The translations under genes and the position numbers were made by a program. This document shows positions 52,114 through 60,768 of a stretch of 64,000 nt of DNA, piece after piece. The DNA is from Pseudomonas rhizophila. Its GTDB lineage: Bacteria > Pseudomonadota > Gammaproteobacteria > Pseudomonadales > Pseudomonadaceae. The notes below the pieces were generated by a model. It was not told the DNA's origin. It saw nothing but the letters and a program-made list of their open reading frames with translations, and did no database searches. Numbering within the stretch: position 1 is the first letter of the stretch; each line of letters begins with the position of its first letter. The stretch spans positions 3,993,736-4,057,735 of the forward strand of contig NZ_CP024081.1 in the NCBI RefSeq assembly GCF_003033885.1. The letters are read 5' to 3'.

Positions 52114-52878
52114 TTATGTGGTTGGTGGTGCATCTTTGTGCCTGAGAATCAGGCGTGTTCGGTCGAGCCAGGGCCCGCCGAAGACGATGATCTCGCTCGG
52201 GCGCCCGTACAAATGGTGAAGCAAGAACGGCCCGGGACCGAAGGTCTCGGACTCTTCGCCGGACAGCGCCGGATCCGCGCCGAGGAATATCCCTGCATGG
52301 TTCGGGTGAACCGTCCGGCCCACCTCCATCACGATCATGTCGCCGCGCTGTGGCTGGTCGACCCGGCAAAAGCCTGCGGCCTCGTAGTTCGCCTCGTATA
52401 GGCTGGCGTTGTCCCTATTCTCCCACCAGCCGTCGGAACGCTTGAAGGCTTCGAACTCAAGCCCCCACTCGCGCTTGTACCAGTCGGCGCAGACCTGCCA
52501 GCAGTCCCAGGCGCCGTGGACAAACGGGCGCTTGAGCAAAGGTGTATCACCGGTGGGCACCACTGTCCGCAAGTCACCCTCCGGCCAGCTCAGGATGTGC
52601 CAGGGCAAGGCCGTGGCCTCGCACATCGCGAGGTCCCGTGGCGATGGCCGGCTGGTGGCGTCCGGATGGGAGTGAACGATGCCGATGATCTCGCCCAGGT
52701 CTTCCGCCGCGGCATAATCCTCTGGAGCGATGCAAAACTCCTCGTTGGGCTCGGTCGCGGTGTTCTTGCATGGGAAGTACTGCTGTTTTCGGCCCAGGGC
52801 CAGCAGAAGCCCGCAGCACTCTTTCGGATATTCGGCTGCCGCGTGCGCCTGGATCGCGCTCAAAATGTGTTTGCGCAT
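52114..52878 (-). CDS. Tail assembly protein K (JAMM protease plus NlpC/P60 domain)
   Basis: This 254-residue protein has two domains. The N-terminal Mov34/JAMM part has EYPKECCGLLLALG and the metal motif HSHPDATSRPSPRD. The C-terminal NlpC/P60 part has the Cys in GAWDCWQVCADWYKREWG and the His in NHAGIFLG. It works at the tail tip and may cut peptidoglycan at DNA entry. The ATG at 52878 follows the L stop by 2 bases. Confidence 0.93.
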   Translation of the reverse strand: MRKHILSAIQAHAAAEYPKECCGLLLALGRKQQYFPCKNTATEPNEEFCIAPEDYAAAEDLGEIIGIVHSHPDATSRPSPRDLAMCEATALPWHILSWPEGDLRTVVPTGDTPLLKRPFVHGAWDCWQVCADWYKREWGLEFEAFKRSDGWWENRDNASLYEANYEAAGFCRVDQPQRGDMIVMEVGRTVHPNHAGIFLGADPALSGEESETFGPGPFLLHHLYGRPSEIIVFGGPWLDRTRLILRHKDAPPTT

Positions 52879-52880
52879 GG

Positions 52881-53630
52881 TCAGCTCCGGGCGATCAGGG
52901 AAACGGCAGGGAACCCACCAAATGGCAAGGCATTGCCCTCGCCAAAGCGCGGAATGCATCCACGGCCCAGCGTGGCATCGCATTCGTCGAGCTCTGGGTT
53001 ATCGGTGACCACTCCATCCTTCGTCACATAGGGGCCGGTGTAGCCGCAGTTCGGCCCACGGTAGCCGCCGGTCAGGCACCAATGGCACAGCGTCGTAGCC
53101 TGGCGCCCGATGGACTCCCCGCCCACGTCGCCCGGGCTGGCAAGCTCCCAGGTGACCGTCTCCCCGTCCTCGTTCGTTTTCTGGTCGATGTACCAGACCT
53201 CGATCGTCTCCTGGGTTGGGTCCGCCTGCGGATTGCCGCCGGGGAAGTTCTCGGCGTCCAGGTATTTGCCCAGCGTGTGGCGCATGGTCAGCTTGAAATC
53301 CGCCAAGTCCTGGAATGCCAGGCAAAGCGCGGTGATCCGGCCGTTGACATTGCCCACCGATAGCGAGGGTCGAACCGCAGTGCCGTCGCCGTTCGCCTCT
53401 ATGCCGTCGATTTGCATCGGCCAGGCGCTGTACTCGTTGCCCTGCCAGTAGATCGGCTTGGCCGGTAGCTCATCGGCTGCGGCGCCGGCGGCGATCAGCT
53501 CGGCCTCGGTGTGCGGGATCGCGTGCCCATGGAAGCGCAGCACGTCAGCACCGTAGTCGGAGCCGTCCAATTCGAAGAGCAGCACTTCGCTGCCAGGTTC
53601 GAGAACCTGGATATCACTGATCAGCGGCAT
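52881..53630 (-). CDS. Minor tail protein L
   Basis: This 249-residue protein has an N-terminal half that is beta-rich (DIQVLEPGSEVLLFELDGSD). The C-terminal half has a Cys cluster: CHWCLTGGYRGPNCGYTG, DECDATLGRGC. Lambda gpL has a similar cluster that binds iron-sulphur. It forms the tail tip together with M and K. Confidence 0.92.
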   Translation of the reverse strand: MPLISDIQVLEPGSEVLLFELDGSDYGADVLRFHGHAIPHTEAELIAAGAAADELPAKPIYWQGNEYSAWPMQIDGIEANGDGTAVRPSLSVGNVNGRITALCLAFQDLADFKLTMRHTLGKYLDAENFPGGNPQADPTQETIEVWYIDQKTNEDGETVTWELASPGDVGGESIGRQATTLCHWCLTGGYRGPNCGYTGPYVTKDGVVTDNPELDECDATLGRGCIPRFGEGNALPFGGFPAVSLIARS

Positions 53631-53639
53631 GGTTGCCCC

Positions 53640-53978
53640 TTATGGTTGGAAGGCCCGGTTGAATGTGGCCGTGAGCTTGAAGACTCCGCCCCCAACAGGG
53701 GTGGGAGTGGGATTCACGCAGGAAAATAGGCCAAGCTGACCCAGTGGCGTTGTCCAGAGGAAAGCCTTGGCGCCGGCATGGCGGTCGAGAAAGTCCATGA
53801 TCTCCTGCACCCTGGCGCGTGACCCGGTGTAGGTGATCGGATAGGAGTCTTCCTTGTTATTCGGCCCATCGCCGGCGATCTGCTTGTAGCCGTCGCCGAA
53901 CTGCGCAGTACGCACCCGATAAGTGATCTCGGGTGCGTCTCCGTGCTGGGTGGGCCAGGTGAACATTTCGATAGCCAT
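53640..53978 (-). CDS. Minor tail protein M
   Basis: This 112-residue protein (MAIEMFTWPTQHGDAPEITY) carries the family core VRTAQFGDGYKQIAGDGPNN and ends FKLTATFNRAFQP. It is a tail-tip component that joins the tape measure to L. It overlaps the tape-measure stop by one base. Confidence 0.92.
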   Translation of the reverse strand: MAIEMFTWPTQHGDAPEITYRVRTAQFGDGYKQIAGDGPNNKEDSYPITYTGSRARVQEIMDFLDRHAGAKAFLWTTPLGQLGLFSCVNPTPTPVGGGVFKLTATFNRAFQP

Positions 53979-56959
53979 CAGCCCCTCCCGTTGATAACGC
54001 GCCAGATGGCGCCGCCTGGCTGCAGGCCCCTGGAGATAGCCGTTTCGGCTTCAACCTTGGCTGCCTGCTGGATACCCTTGCCCAGTTGCGTGGTGTCTTC
54101 CGTGGTGGTCGCGCCGCCGTCACCGGTGGTCTGCACGGAAACAGCCACTGGGAAGTTGTAAACGTTCCCACCGCCACTGCCGCCACCACTGATTGCTCGG
54201 ACACCCAACTGGCCGCCGGCCGTTCGGGTTAGCGGCATGATCGCCTCCTCGCCGGCCTCACCCATCACGCCAATACCACCGCCGGCCATGCCGAACGCTG
54301 TCGGCTTGCTGACGATGGAGTTCGTGAAGGCAGCGCCATTGGCAAACATCTGCACGCCGCCCGACCATGCCCCGCCCTTGGCCTGAATGCTGCCAGGGGT
54401 GAAGCCTGATAGGTCGCCGGAATACCCGGCCTGGGTTGAGCCAGCAGATGACGCGCCACCGCCGAAGTAGGACCCGGCAGCCGAGGCAGCCAGACCGAAC
54501 AGAGCACTGAGCCCTTCGGATGCCGCGGTCCTTGTCGCAATTCGCGCCATGTCAGCCAGAACCGACTTGGTGAAATCCCCGAAAGAACCCTTGCCCGTAA
54601 TGGCGAAGTTGACGATCGAATCCTCCATGGAGCTGAAGGCGTTGGTGAACAGGTCCCGCGTCTGTCCGGCGACGTTGCGCGCGCTTTCCAAGTAGTTGCT
54701 GAAGGCCGAAGTTGCACCCTTGCGCCAGTCGCCTTGAGCCTCAGACATCTGCTCGTAGTTGCTGAGCACTGTTTCGCTCAGGTCCTTCTCGCTTTTATTG
54801 ATGGCGTCCAGCTTGGCCTGGTATTCCTCGGCGCTCATGTTGCGCGACTTGTCCGCCTTGTCGCGCGCCAGGTCCAGGCGCTGCTGGTTGGCACGATCGG
54901 CAATGCCGTTGAGTTCGCCGTTGATGGCGTTCTCCCGGTCACCACGGCCCACACCGTCCGCTGCACGGCTGCCAGCACGGCGCAGGGCGACGTTCTGCTG
55001 GTCCAGGGCATCGGTGTAGCTCTTGATGGCCTGGGCCTGCTTGGCGAGCCTGCCCTGCTCGTTGGTGGCGATTACTTCGAGTTCGCTATCGGCCTGCTTC
55101 TGCGCCTTGACCATGTTGGCCCGGGCGTCGGCGATCTTCTGGTCCAGCTGGATGCGCTGGGCCGCAGATGTGCTGGCCTTGCCCTTTGTCGACTCGAGCG
55201 CAGCGATTTCGGCCTGGTAGGCCGCCGTGACCTCATCCCGCTCATTGCCGATCAAGGCTTGGCGCTTGAGCAGGTAGTCTTCCTGGGTGACCAGGCCGGC
55301 CTTTTGAGCCGCCTCCAGTTGCTTCTGGGCGTTCTTGTACTCACCGAGGATCAGCGAAAGCTGGTTCTTCGAGTCGTTGAACTCGGTCAGGTTGACAGCG
55401 GTAGTCGCCGCTTTGGGATCCTTGTTCTTGTCCCGGATGTTCTGAATCGTCTTCGTGACGACTGCTTCCTGGACCAGCGGGTCATTCGGATTGGCCTTGC
55501 GCAGCGCCTCGACGTCCCGCTTGTACTCCTTGATCAGCTTGTTTCGCTTCTCCTCGTTGGTGAGGTTGGAATCGCTGATAGCTTTCAGGCGGATACTGGC
55601 GTCGATGCCGTCTCGGTCAATCTTCGCCCGGTCACCCTGAGCCTTGCTGTTCGCGTCGATCTGCGCCTTTTCACGCTTCAGTGCCGCGATTTGGCTTTCG
55701 ATGAACTTGGTGGATTGGCTTCCGCCACCCAAGTCATCCGGGAAAAGCTGGGCAAGAACTCCTGTTCTCCGTCCGGCGACGATCTTTTCCAGGTTCTTGA
55801 TCTGGCTGTCGATCGATTGGGCCCGGCCAACATCCAAGGTTGCGTCAATTGCCTCGGATGCGGCGGATTTGATCTTGCGCCAGGCTCCCTCGATCAATCC
55901 AAGGTTGGCAGTGACCTCGCCAGTCCGGGACCGGATCGTCTCGGCGTAGGTATCGGTCAGGAGATTGGCCGCGCCAATGGTGTCGCCCTGCTCCTTCAGG
56001 GCCACGATCTGCGAATAGACCGAGGCGGTGAGGAAGTTGTACTGGTCGTTGAGCTCTTTGGCAGCAGCCACCGGGTCTTTCGCGATCTTCGCGAACTCAG
56101 CAACAGTGTCGTCGATAGCGCGCCCAGTCGCCTTCTCCCACTCCAGCGTAGCCTCGGTGATTTCCTCGAAGCTGCTGCTCGCGATCCTTCCGTTTCCGGC
56201 CAACTTCGCCAGAACCTCAGCCGCCGCACCAGTTGTGCCAACGGTTGCAGATACCTGGTCGGCCATCGAGCGCAATTGATTTGTGCTGGTGCCTGCCGAG
56301 TTGCCAGTGAAGATGATCGCCTTGTTGTATTCGTCAGCCTCCTGGCTGCCCTTGTAGTAGGCCAGGCCGAGCGCTGCTGCAGCGGCTGCGGCGACGGTGA
56401 ACGGATTCACCAAGCCCAGGATGTAGCCGCCCATGGCGCGCGCCGCCGGCCCGATACCGCCGAACATATCCTTCAACTGCCCGCCCTGCTGGAGCAGCAC
56501 AGTCAGTGGAGCCTGTCCGCCTTGCAGCGAAACAGCGATGTCCGTGAACTGAGCGGGCACGCCGCGCAACGCGTTTGCTGTTTGCTTAGCGGTGTTGCCC
56601 GTGCGGGTCAGCGAATCATCGAATCGGCCCAGGTTCGTCCGGGACTGATCGATTTTCGCCTGATACTCGCTGAAGGTCGACGCATCCAGCGCGCCGAGCT
56701 TCTTCTGCTTCGCCAGCTTGCTTTCGAGTTCGTCCAGTCGCCCCAGGGCTTTGACAGTCGGATCGATCTCGCCCAGCAGGTCAGAAAGCTCTTCCTTCTG
56801 CTTCTTGATCGACACCGAAGCCTTGTCGGCGCCCTTGGCAACCCTTTCGGCAGCCTTCTCCGCCCGGCCACCCGCCGCGGTGAGTTTGTCGAGGTCGGAG
56901 CTCGCCTGCGCAGCATCGGTCGAGTCGACCTTGATGCCGAGTTCAGCAATAGAAGTCAT
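53978..56959 (-). CDS. Tail tape measure protein
   Basis: This 993-residue protein starts MTSIAELGIKVDSTDAAQAS and is rich in coiled coil. It has a hydrophobic stretch at about 170-200 (GYILGLVNPFTVAAAAAAAL) and a C-terminal Gly-rich region (GLAASAAGSYFGGGASS) with the usual GEAGEEAIMPLTRT motif. At 0.15 nm per residue, the family rule, the tail would be about 150 nm. It is preceded by the G/G-T chaperones. Confidence 0.95.
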   Translation of the reverse strand: MTSIAELGIKVDSTDAAQASSDLDKLTAAGGRAEKAAERVAKGADKASVSIKKQKEELSDLLGEIDPTVKALGRLDELESKLAKQKKLGALDASTFSEYQAKIDQSRTNLGRFDDSLTRTGNTAKQTANALRGVPAQFTDIAVSLQGGQAPLTVLLQQGGQLKDMFGGIGPAARAMGGYILGLVNPFTVAAAAAAALGLAYYKGSQEADEYNKAIIFTGNSAGTSTNQLRSMADQVSATVGTTGAAAEVLAKLAGNGRIASSSFEEITEATLEWEKATGRAIDDTVAEFAKIAKDPVAAAKELNDQYNFLTASVYSQIVALKEQGDTIGAANLLTDTYAETIRSRTGEVTANLGLIEGAWRKIKSAASEAIDATLDVGRAQSIDSQIKNLEKIVAGRRTGVLAQLFPDDLGGGSQSTKFIESQIAALKREKAQIDANSKAQGDRAKIDRDGIDASIRLKAISDSNLTNEEKRNKLIKEYKRDVEALRKANPNDPLVQEAVVTKTIQNIRDKNKDPKAATTAVNLTEFNDSKNQLSLILGEYKNAQKQLEAAQKAGLVTQEDYLLKRQALIGNERDEVTAAYQAEIAALESTKGKASTSAAQRIQLDQKIADARANMVKAQKQADSELEVIATNEQGRLAKQAQAIKSYTDALDQQNVALRRAGSRAADGVGRGDRENAINGELNGIADRANQQRLDLARDKADKSRNMSAEEYQAKLDAINKSEKDLSETVLSNYEQMSEAQGDWRKGATSAFSNYLESARNVAGQTRDLFTNAFSSMEDSIVNFAITGKGSFGDFTKSVLADMARIATRTAASEGLSALFGLAASAAGSYFGGGASSAGSTQAGYSGDLSGFTPGSIQAKGGAWSGGVQMFANGAAFTNSIVSKPTAFGMAGGGIGVMGEAGEEAIMPLTRTAGGQLGVRAISGGGSGGGNVYNFPVAVSVQTTGDGGATTTEDTTQLGKGIQQAAKVEAETAISRGLQPGGAIWRVINGRG

Positions 56960-56969
56960 GCGGGCTCCG

Positions 56970-57263
56970 TTATTTCGATTCGCTCATCACGAGCAAGGCT
57001 TCTGCTTCCATGACGCGGACGTCGTGAAAGGCTTCTGAGAGTTCTCGCCGCTTGATGCCCAGCATGCTGGCGACCGGCGGGAGCGCGTTGTAGTCCAGGC
57101 CCGAGGCCCCGCCCATGCCGGTGCGCCACTGCGTCGACATTGCTTCGAAGAGACGGAAGGCGGGCCAGTTATCTGGCCATACCTCGTACTCTTCATCCGG
57201 GATATCGGCTAGCGTCATGCCGAAGGCCGCCAGGTCCGCCTCGGACGGCCCCGGCTCGTACAT
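56970..57263 (-). CDS. Tail chaperone T part (DUF1799-like), made mostly as G-T fusion
   Basis: The frame from ATG 57263 gives 97 residues (MYEPGPSEADLAAFGMTLAD). Translation probably enters it by a -1 shift at 57284-57290 rather than at this ATG. The fusion would join all 127 residues of G to 104 from this frame (231 in total). Lambda G-T is the model; the fusion binds the tape measure during tail assembly. Confidence 0.82.
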   Translation of the reverse strand: MYEPGPSEADLAAFGMTLADIPDEEYEVWPDNWPAFRLFEAMSTQWRTGMGGASGLDYNALPPVASMLGIKRRELSEAFHDVRVMEAEALLVMSESK

Positions 57264-57280
57264 GACGCGGGCGGCGGCTA

Positions 57281-57664
57281 TCAGTTTCCCAGGCGGGCCG
57301 GGTTGTAGGCGCTCTGGTAGGCATCCAGAACGGCTTGAGGCGCGCCAATGCAAGTGGTGACCAGCGCCGTCAGGGATTCATCCGAAAGCTTCTCGTCGAA
57401 GGCCCAGCCCGCAACGATATCGCGGAGTTGGGCGACCTGGATGCCGATCTCCGATGCCGTGGCCTCCTGCCAGCTCAAGCCATCCTCCTTGACCTTGTTG
57501 GCGTGCTCGTCGCGTGCGCTGTTCCATTTGTCAAAGAGCGCGGAAAGAGCCAGCCGGTCCAGGTACTTGAATTCGAACTCCACGTCTTCGGGCTTACCGC
57601 CCACGCGGGGAATGGCAACCTTCGTCTTGAAGGTAGGGTTCTGGGAAATCTTGATCTTCGCCAT
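57281..57664 (-). CDS. Tail assembly chaperone G
   Basis: This 127-residue protein (MAKIKISQNPTFKTKVAIPR) is helical in its second half and ends NPARLGN. Gene place between tail tube and tape measure, together with the frameshift site before its stop, identifies it as the G-type chaperone that coats the tape measure before tube polymerisation. Confidence 0.9.
   Translation of the reverse strand: MAKIKISQNPTFKTKVAIPRVGGKPEDVEFEFKYLDRLALSALFDKWNSARDEHANKVKEDGLSWQEATASEIGIQVAQLRDIVAGWAFDEKLSDESLTALVTTCIGAPQAVLDAYQSAYNPARLGN
57284..57290 (-). other. -1 programmed frameshift site GGGAAAC
   Basis: On the minus strand the heptamer G-GGA-AAC is in the correct X-XXY-YYZ phase of gene G and is directly followed by its TGA stop (57281-57283). 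Slipping to GGG-AAA-C enters the downstream frame, which is open through to 56970. Lambda uses GGGAAAG at the same place. Confidence 0.9.
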
Positions 57665-57667
57665 GGG

Positions 57668-58321
57668 TTACACCACCGCCGAGTAGCGGGTTGGGCGACC
57701 GGCCAGCGACAGGCTGATGACGCGGGTCATCAGGTTGTTACGGGACAGGGCCGGGGTCGACGTGATGGTCACGTAGGCGTTGTAGAGGATGCTGTCGCCG
57801 TTCGGCAGGTTCAGTCGCAGAACGCGGGTAGCCTTGTCCTCGTCGGCAGTTTCAACCACTGCCACGTACGCCAGCGCCGGGTCATCCGCCACCGTCACCG
57901 ACATGCTGATCGGGTTCTTGGTGGTCGGAATCTGGCGGTCATCGTCGTCAGCCAGGAAGCCGAAGGTCAGGAACTGCTGGTCGCCGCCGCTGGTGGCCAC
58001 GTCGGTGATTTGCGAAATCTCGACAAAACCGGTCACTTCGCGAACCGAGCCGATGCCGGAACCCGCCGGGTATGGCTGCAGGTTGGTGGTGTTAATGTTT
58101 TCCAGTGCGAAGGTGCCACTCAGGCTGTCCGAGACGCGGGCGGCGCGATCATTGAGACGAGTCCAGCCCGAGGTCACGGCAAGGATGTCGCCGTCGGCCA
58201 GTCCGTGCGCCGCAGCAGTCGCCACGGCCGGGTTGGCGTTGCTCAGCGCCGTCACCGGGATGGCAGTGCCATAAGCCGCAGCGATTTCAAGGGTTGCGCC
58301 GTTGGGGAGTCGAAAGCCCAT
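57668..58321 (-). CDS. Major tail (tube) protein V
   Basis: This 217-residue protein (MGFRLPNGATLEIAAAYGTA) shows the tube-protein features HGLADGDILAVTSGWTRLND and TFGFLADDDDRQIPTTKNPI. Its subunits form the tail tube hexamer rings. The ATG at 58321 is preferred with AGGAAACACAACC ahead. A terminator-like hairpin lies between it and the tail terminator gene. Confidence 0.9.
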   Translation of the reverse strand: MGFRLPNGATLEIAAAYGTAIPVTALSNANPAVATAAAHGLADGDILAVTSGWTRLNDRAARVSDSLSGTFALENINTTNLQPYPAGSGIGSVREVTGFVEISQITDVATSGGDQQFLTFGFLADDDDRQIPTTKNPISMSVTVADDPALAYVAVVETADEDKATRVLRLNLPNGDSILYNAYVTITSTPALSRNNLMTRVISLSLAGRPTRYSAVV

Positions 58322-58348
58322 GGTTGTGTTTCCTCTGTGCAGAAATGA

Positions 58349-58371
58349 CAAAACCCGCTCAATGGCGGGTT
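58349..58371 (-). terminator. Terminator-like hairpin upstream of the tail tube gene
   Basis: AACCCGC-TCAATG-GCGGGTT forms a 7-bp stem with four T following on the minus strand. It lies 22 bases after the tail-terminator stop. Confidence 0.65.
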
Positions 58372-58393
58372 CAGGGGTTGCCCAACGGGCGAA

Positions 58394-58813
58394 TTAGGTT
58401 GTGGTGTCGGCTCGGTACTGGAACGACACAGGCAATACGAATGATGTGTCCTCGGTCAGTTCTGGCCCTGGCTCAACCGGCGTCATGATCAAGGCCGTGA
58501 GACCATTGCGAACCAGCCGGTCGTTGAGCGGGTACAGCGCTGCAAGCTCATCAGCGATCGTTTCGGCGCCGGATGGGCCATTGCCTGTTGGCGTCACGAT
58601 GGTGACTTGAAACACGCCAGTGAAGAGGCGGTGCGCGCCCGCCAGGTCGTTGCTGTCGGTGCCAGCCGGTATGAGGAATGCTCGCAGGTACGTCTCATCA
58701 TTGTTCGGGGTGAACGCCACGTTCTGGTAGGCGATGCGCAATGCTGGCGTTCGAGCGTCAGCCCAAGCCTTGAGGCGCGCCTCCAGCAGGGATCGAATGA
58801 TTCGGTGGCTCAT
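58394..58813 (-). CDS. Tail terminator protein (gpU-like, DUF4128)
   Basis: This 139-residue protein begins MSHRIIRSLLEARLKAWADA and has FLIPAGTDSNDLAGAHRLFT. It would close the tail tube and join it to the head. The ATG at 58813 overlaps the stop of the upstream zinc-ribbon gene by 4 bases. Confidence 0.85.
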   Translation of the reverse strand: MSHRIIRSLLEARLKAWADARTPALRIAYQNVAFTPNNDETYLRAFLIPAGTDSNDLAGAHRLFTGVFQVTIVTPTGNGPSGAETIADELAALYPLNDRLVRNGLTALIMTPVEPGPELTEDTSFVLPVSFQYRADTTT

Positions 58814-59007
58814 GGCCCAGCCCTCGAAACGAGAGTCGGCGATGACTCCTGCAAGTATTTCTCCGCGCCGCATGCTTGGCACTTGTTCAAATACCAGGGA
58901 GGCAAGCTCAGCGACACAGGGGATCCTTCAACATACTTCAGGCGCCCGCCACAATCGCAAAGCGCGTAACGCTGAAAGGTCCGCACCGGAACTTCTTCGT
59001 ATTTCAT
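58810..59007 (-). CDS. Small zinc-ribbon prophage protein (65 aa)
   Basis: Paired Cys knuckles ALCDCGGRLKYVEG and NKCQACGAEKYL form a zinc ribbon of about 25 residues. It is inserted between the tail terminator and the gp10-like gene with ATGA overlaps at both ends. Found here in many related phages; its function is unknown, possibly in assembly or in binding nucleic acid. Confidence 0.75.
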   Translation of the reverse strand: MKYEEVPVRTFQRYALCDCGGRLKYVEGSPVSLSLPPWYLNKCQACGAEKYLQESSPTLVSRAGP

Positions 59008-59678
59008 ACCTGGTTGTTCCTGATGGCTTCGAGGACGATCTGCTGGAAGCGGGCAAGCGTTACCCGGACCATCCCATTCGGCGCTTGCGTGCTATGCCCA
59101 AATTCCAAAGCGATCGCATAAGGCAGGTTGTTGACGATGTAAGCTGTCTGCCCGGCCTTGAACTCGACCACCCCACCGAGAAGCCTGGCCGTAGCTGCTT
59201 CGCCTGTCGGGTCCGGTTGAATTCGAAAGCTGTTGTCCGGATAGCCAATTGAGAAATTCCAGTTCCCGCGGAATCGTCCGCCGACGTAGCCCTGACCGGA
59301 CACCAAACCGTTCACGTTGAAGTTCTGATCGCGCTCTGTTTTTGTCAGGGGCTTTGCGTACTTCACGCCGCGCTTCAGCTTTCCAGCCTTGGTGAAATTG
59401 CTGTCGGTCAGGTTGATGACAGTGTTTCTCACGGCAACCTTGAAGTCGTAATCATCTGCGGCTCGGGTATTGGCCTGACGATGGGCGATGTTTGCTGCCC
59501 AAAGCTCAGGGTTGCCAACCGGAGACATTCGAATCAGCGACCCTCCGATCTCGATCAAGATCTCCCGAAGGCTAGCGTCTATGGCTCCTTCGGCCTTCTC
59601 GGCGAACTCAGCCAACTGAGCAGCAAAACTACCACTCAGGCCGCCGTAGCGCTCCGTCATGTGCGATCCGCGGGCCAT
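59004..59678 (-). CDS. Tail completion protein (HK97 gp10 / lambda gpZ-like)
   Basis: This 224-residue protein contains LAEFAEKAEGAIDASLREIL near the start, SPVGNPELWAANIAHRQANT and a C-terminal LPYAIALEFGHSTQAPNGMV that is typical of the gp10 group. It acts at the neck/tail junction. Confidence 0.85.
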   Translation of the reverse strand: MARGSHMTERYGGLSGSFAAQLAEFAEKAEGAIDASLREILIEIGGSLIRMSPVGNPELWAANIAHRQANTRAADDYDFKVAVRNTVINLTDSNFTKAGKLKRGVKYAKPLTKTERDQNFNVNGLVSGQGYVGGRFRGNWNFSIGYPDNSFRIQPDPTGEAATARLLGGVVEFKAGQTAYIVNNLPYAIALEFGHSTQAPNGMVRVTLARFQQIVLEAIRNNQV

Positions 59679-59680
59679 GG

Positions 59681-60064
59681 CTACTTCCTCAGTTGAACAG
59701 TCCAGGTTGCTTTGGCTGGGTCCTGACTGACGTTCATTGCGCGCTTATCGCCGATGACGTCACCGATTTCAGGGATGGCCAGGGTTTCGGTGGACTCACC
59801 CAGCAGCGTGATAAACAGTTCGTTCTGCAGGATGGTGAGCTTTTCGTCGGTAGCCTGGATCAGCGATCCATCAATCTCTTTGGCGAGATATTTTCCAAAC
59901 ACTCCCCGTCCGGCGTAATTCGTGATGGTCTCGGGCGTAGTGCCTGAGTCCGGGTCGTACTCACCCTGAACCTTGCGCACGCCCACAACTGGGTTCACAG
60001 CATCGGCCAGGTCTGTGTCGAAGGCTTCGGCCAGATCCCTCTGCAGGTCGTCGCGCAGTCCCAT
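59681..60064 (-). CDS. Putative head-tail connector/stopper protein (127 aa)
   Basis: This beta-rich protein begins MGLRDDLQRDLAEAFDTDLA and ends KATWTVQLRK. Its position between the adaptor-like and gp10-like genes and its size fit a stopper such as lambda FII or a gp16-type protein. No diagnostic motif. Confidence 0.7.
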   Translation of the reverse strand: MGLRDDLQRDLAEAFDTDLADAVNPVVGVRKVQGEYDPDSGTTPETITNYAGRGVFGKYLAKEIDGSLIQATDEKLTILQNELFITLLGESTETLAIPEIGDVIGDKRAMNVSQDPAKATWTVQLRK

Positions 60065-60065
60065 T

Positions 60066-60434
60066 TCAGCCCCTCACAACTTTGACCTGGCCTGAGCCGA
60101 GGTAATGGGCCAGCAGCGCCAGGGCGAAAGACTCGCCGGCGCTGATGGTCCGGGATGATTCGGAGAACGACTTGCTGCTAGACACGCCGACGGCGCTCAC
60201 AGATTTCTCCGTAACGCCGGTTTCCTTCGATCCGTAGATCCTGCCGGCGGCTGCCTCCATGGCAACCTCGGCGCCGGCCTGGACAACATCATCCGGGACC
60301 GGGTCGAACACTGGCAGACCGAGATTGGTAAGCCAGGTGTTCGCCATCAGCACCGCGCGCGGCTTCTTGTCTTCCGTGGTCCAGTTGGCACCCAGCAAGG
60401 CATCCACCTGCGCAACACTGATGTAGGTCGTCAC
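60066..60434 (-). CDS. Head-tail adaptor-position protein, DnaT-like family (122 aa)
   Basis: The sequence begins MTTYISVAQVDALLGANWTT and includes ANTWLTNLGLPVFDPVPDD. Phage proteins like this are often named DnaT-like ssDNA-binding; by position it is more likely the head completion/adaptor protein. It follows the small acidic protein by 6 bases. Confidence 0.7.
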   Translation of the reverse strand: MTTYISVAQVDALLGANWTTEDKKPRAVLMANTWLTNLGLPVFDPVPDDVVQAGAEVAMEAAAGRIYGSKETGVTEKSVSAVGVSSSKSFSESSRTISAGESFALALLAHYLGSGQVKVVRG

Positions 60435-60440
60435 GGGGCT

Positions 60441-60719
60441 TTACTCCTGAGCCGATTTGTCGAGCAGCTCGGCCAGGGCTGGACGCTCGGCGCTATCGTC
60501 GAACGGGATGCCTTTTTCGGTCAGCTTCGCCTTGATATCTTCGATCCGCAGGCCCTTGGACGGCTTATCACCGCCAGAGCCCCCCTTCTTCATCGGCTCA
60601 GGGTGTTTGTAGTCATCCGGTGCGAACTTGGCGTCGATGATCTTGTAGCCCTTCTGACGCAGTTCAGCCTTGCGCTCAGCGGTTACTGGGTGTTTCTCGT
60701 AAATGACTTTCTCGTCCAT
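60441..60719 (-). CDS. Small head protein with C-terminal LEM/SAP-like motif (92 aa)
   Basis: The N-terminal 45 residues are basic/acidic (KHPVTAERKAELRQKGYKII), followed by a Gly-rich linker and a helix-extended-helix end RIEDIKAKLTEKGIPFDDSA. Such HeH ends occur in head-decoration or completion proteins. Directly downstream of the capsid gene. Confidence 0.7.
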   Translation of the reverse strand: MDEKVIYEKHPVTAERKAELRQKGYKIIDAKFAPDDYKHPEPMKKGGSGGDKPSKGLRIEDIKAKLTEKGIPFDDSAERPALAELLDKSAQE

Positions 60720-60768
60720 GGTGGACTCCTGGTAGGTGGATCAGGCGACCCGAAGGCCGCCGTCTCGA

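Noticed and set aside
54734..57013. 759-codon plus-strand open frame opposite the tape measure gene
   Set aside because: Antisense shadow caused by high GC and codon bias; sequence is repetitive Leu/Gly/Val without domains.
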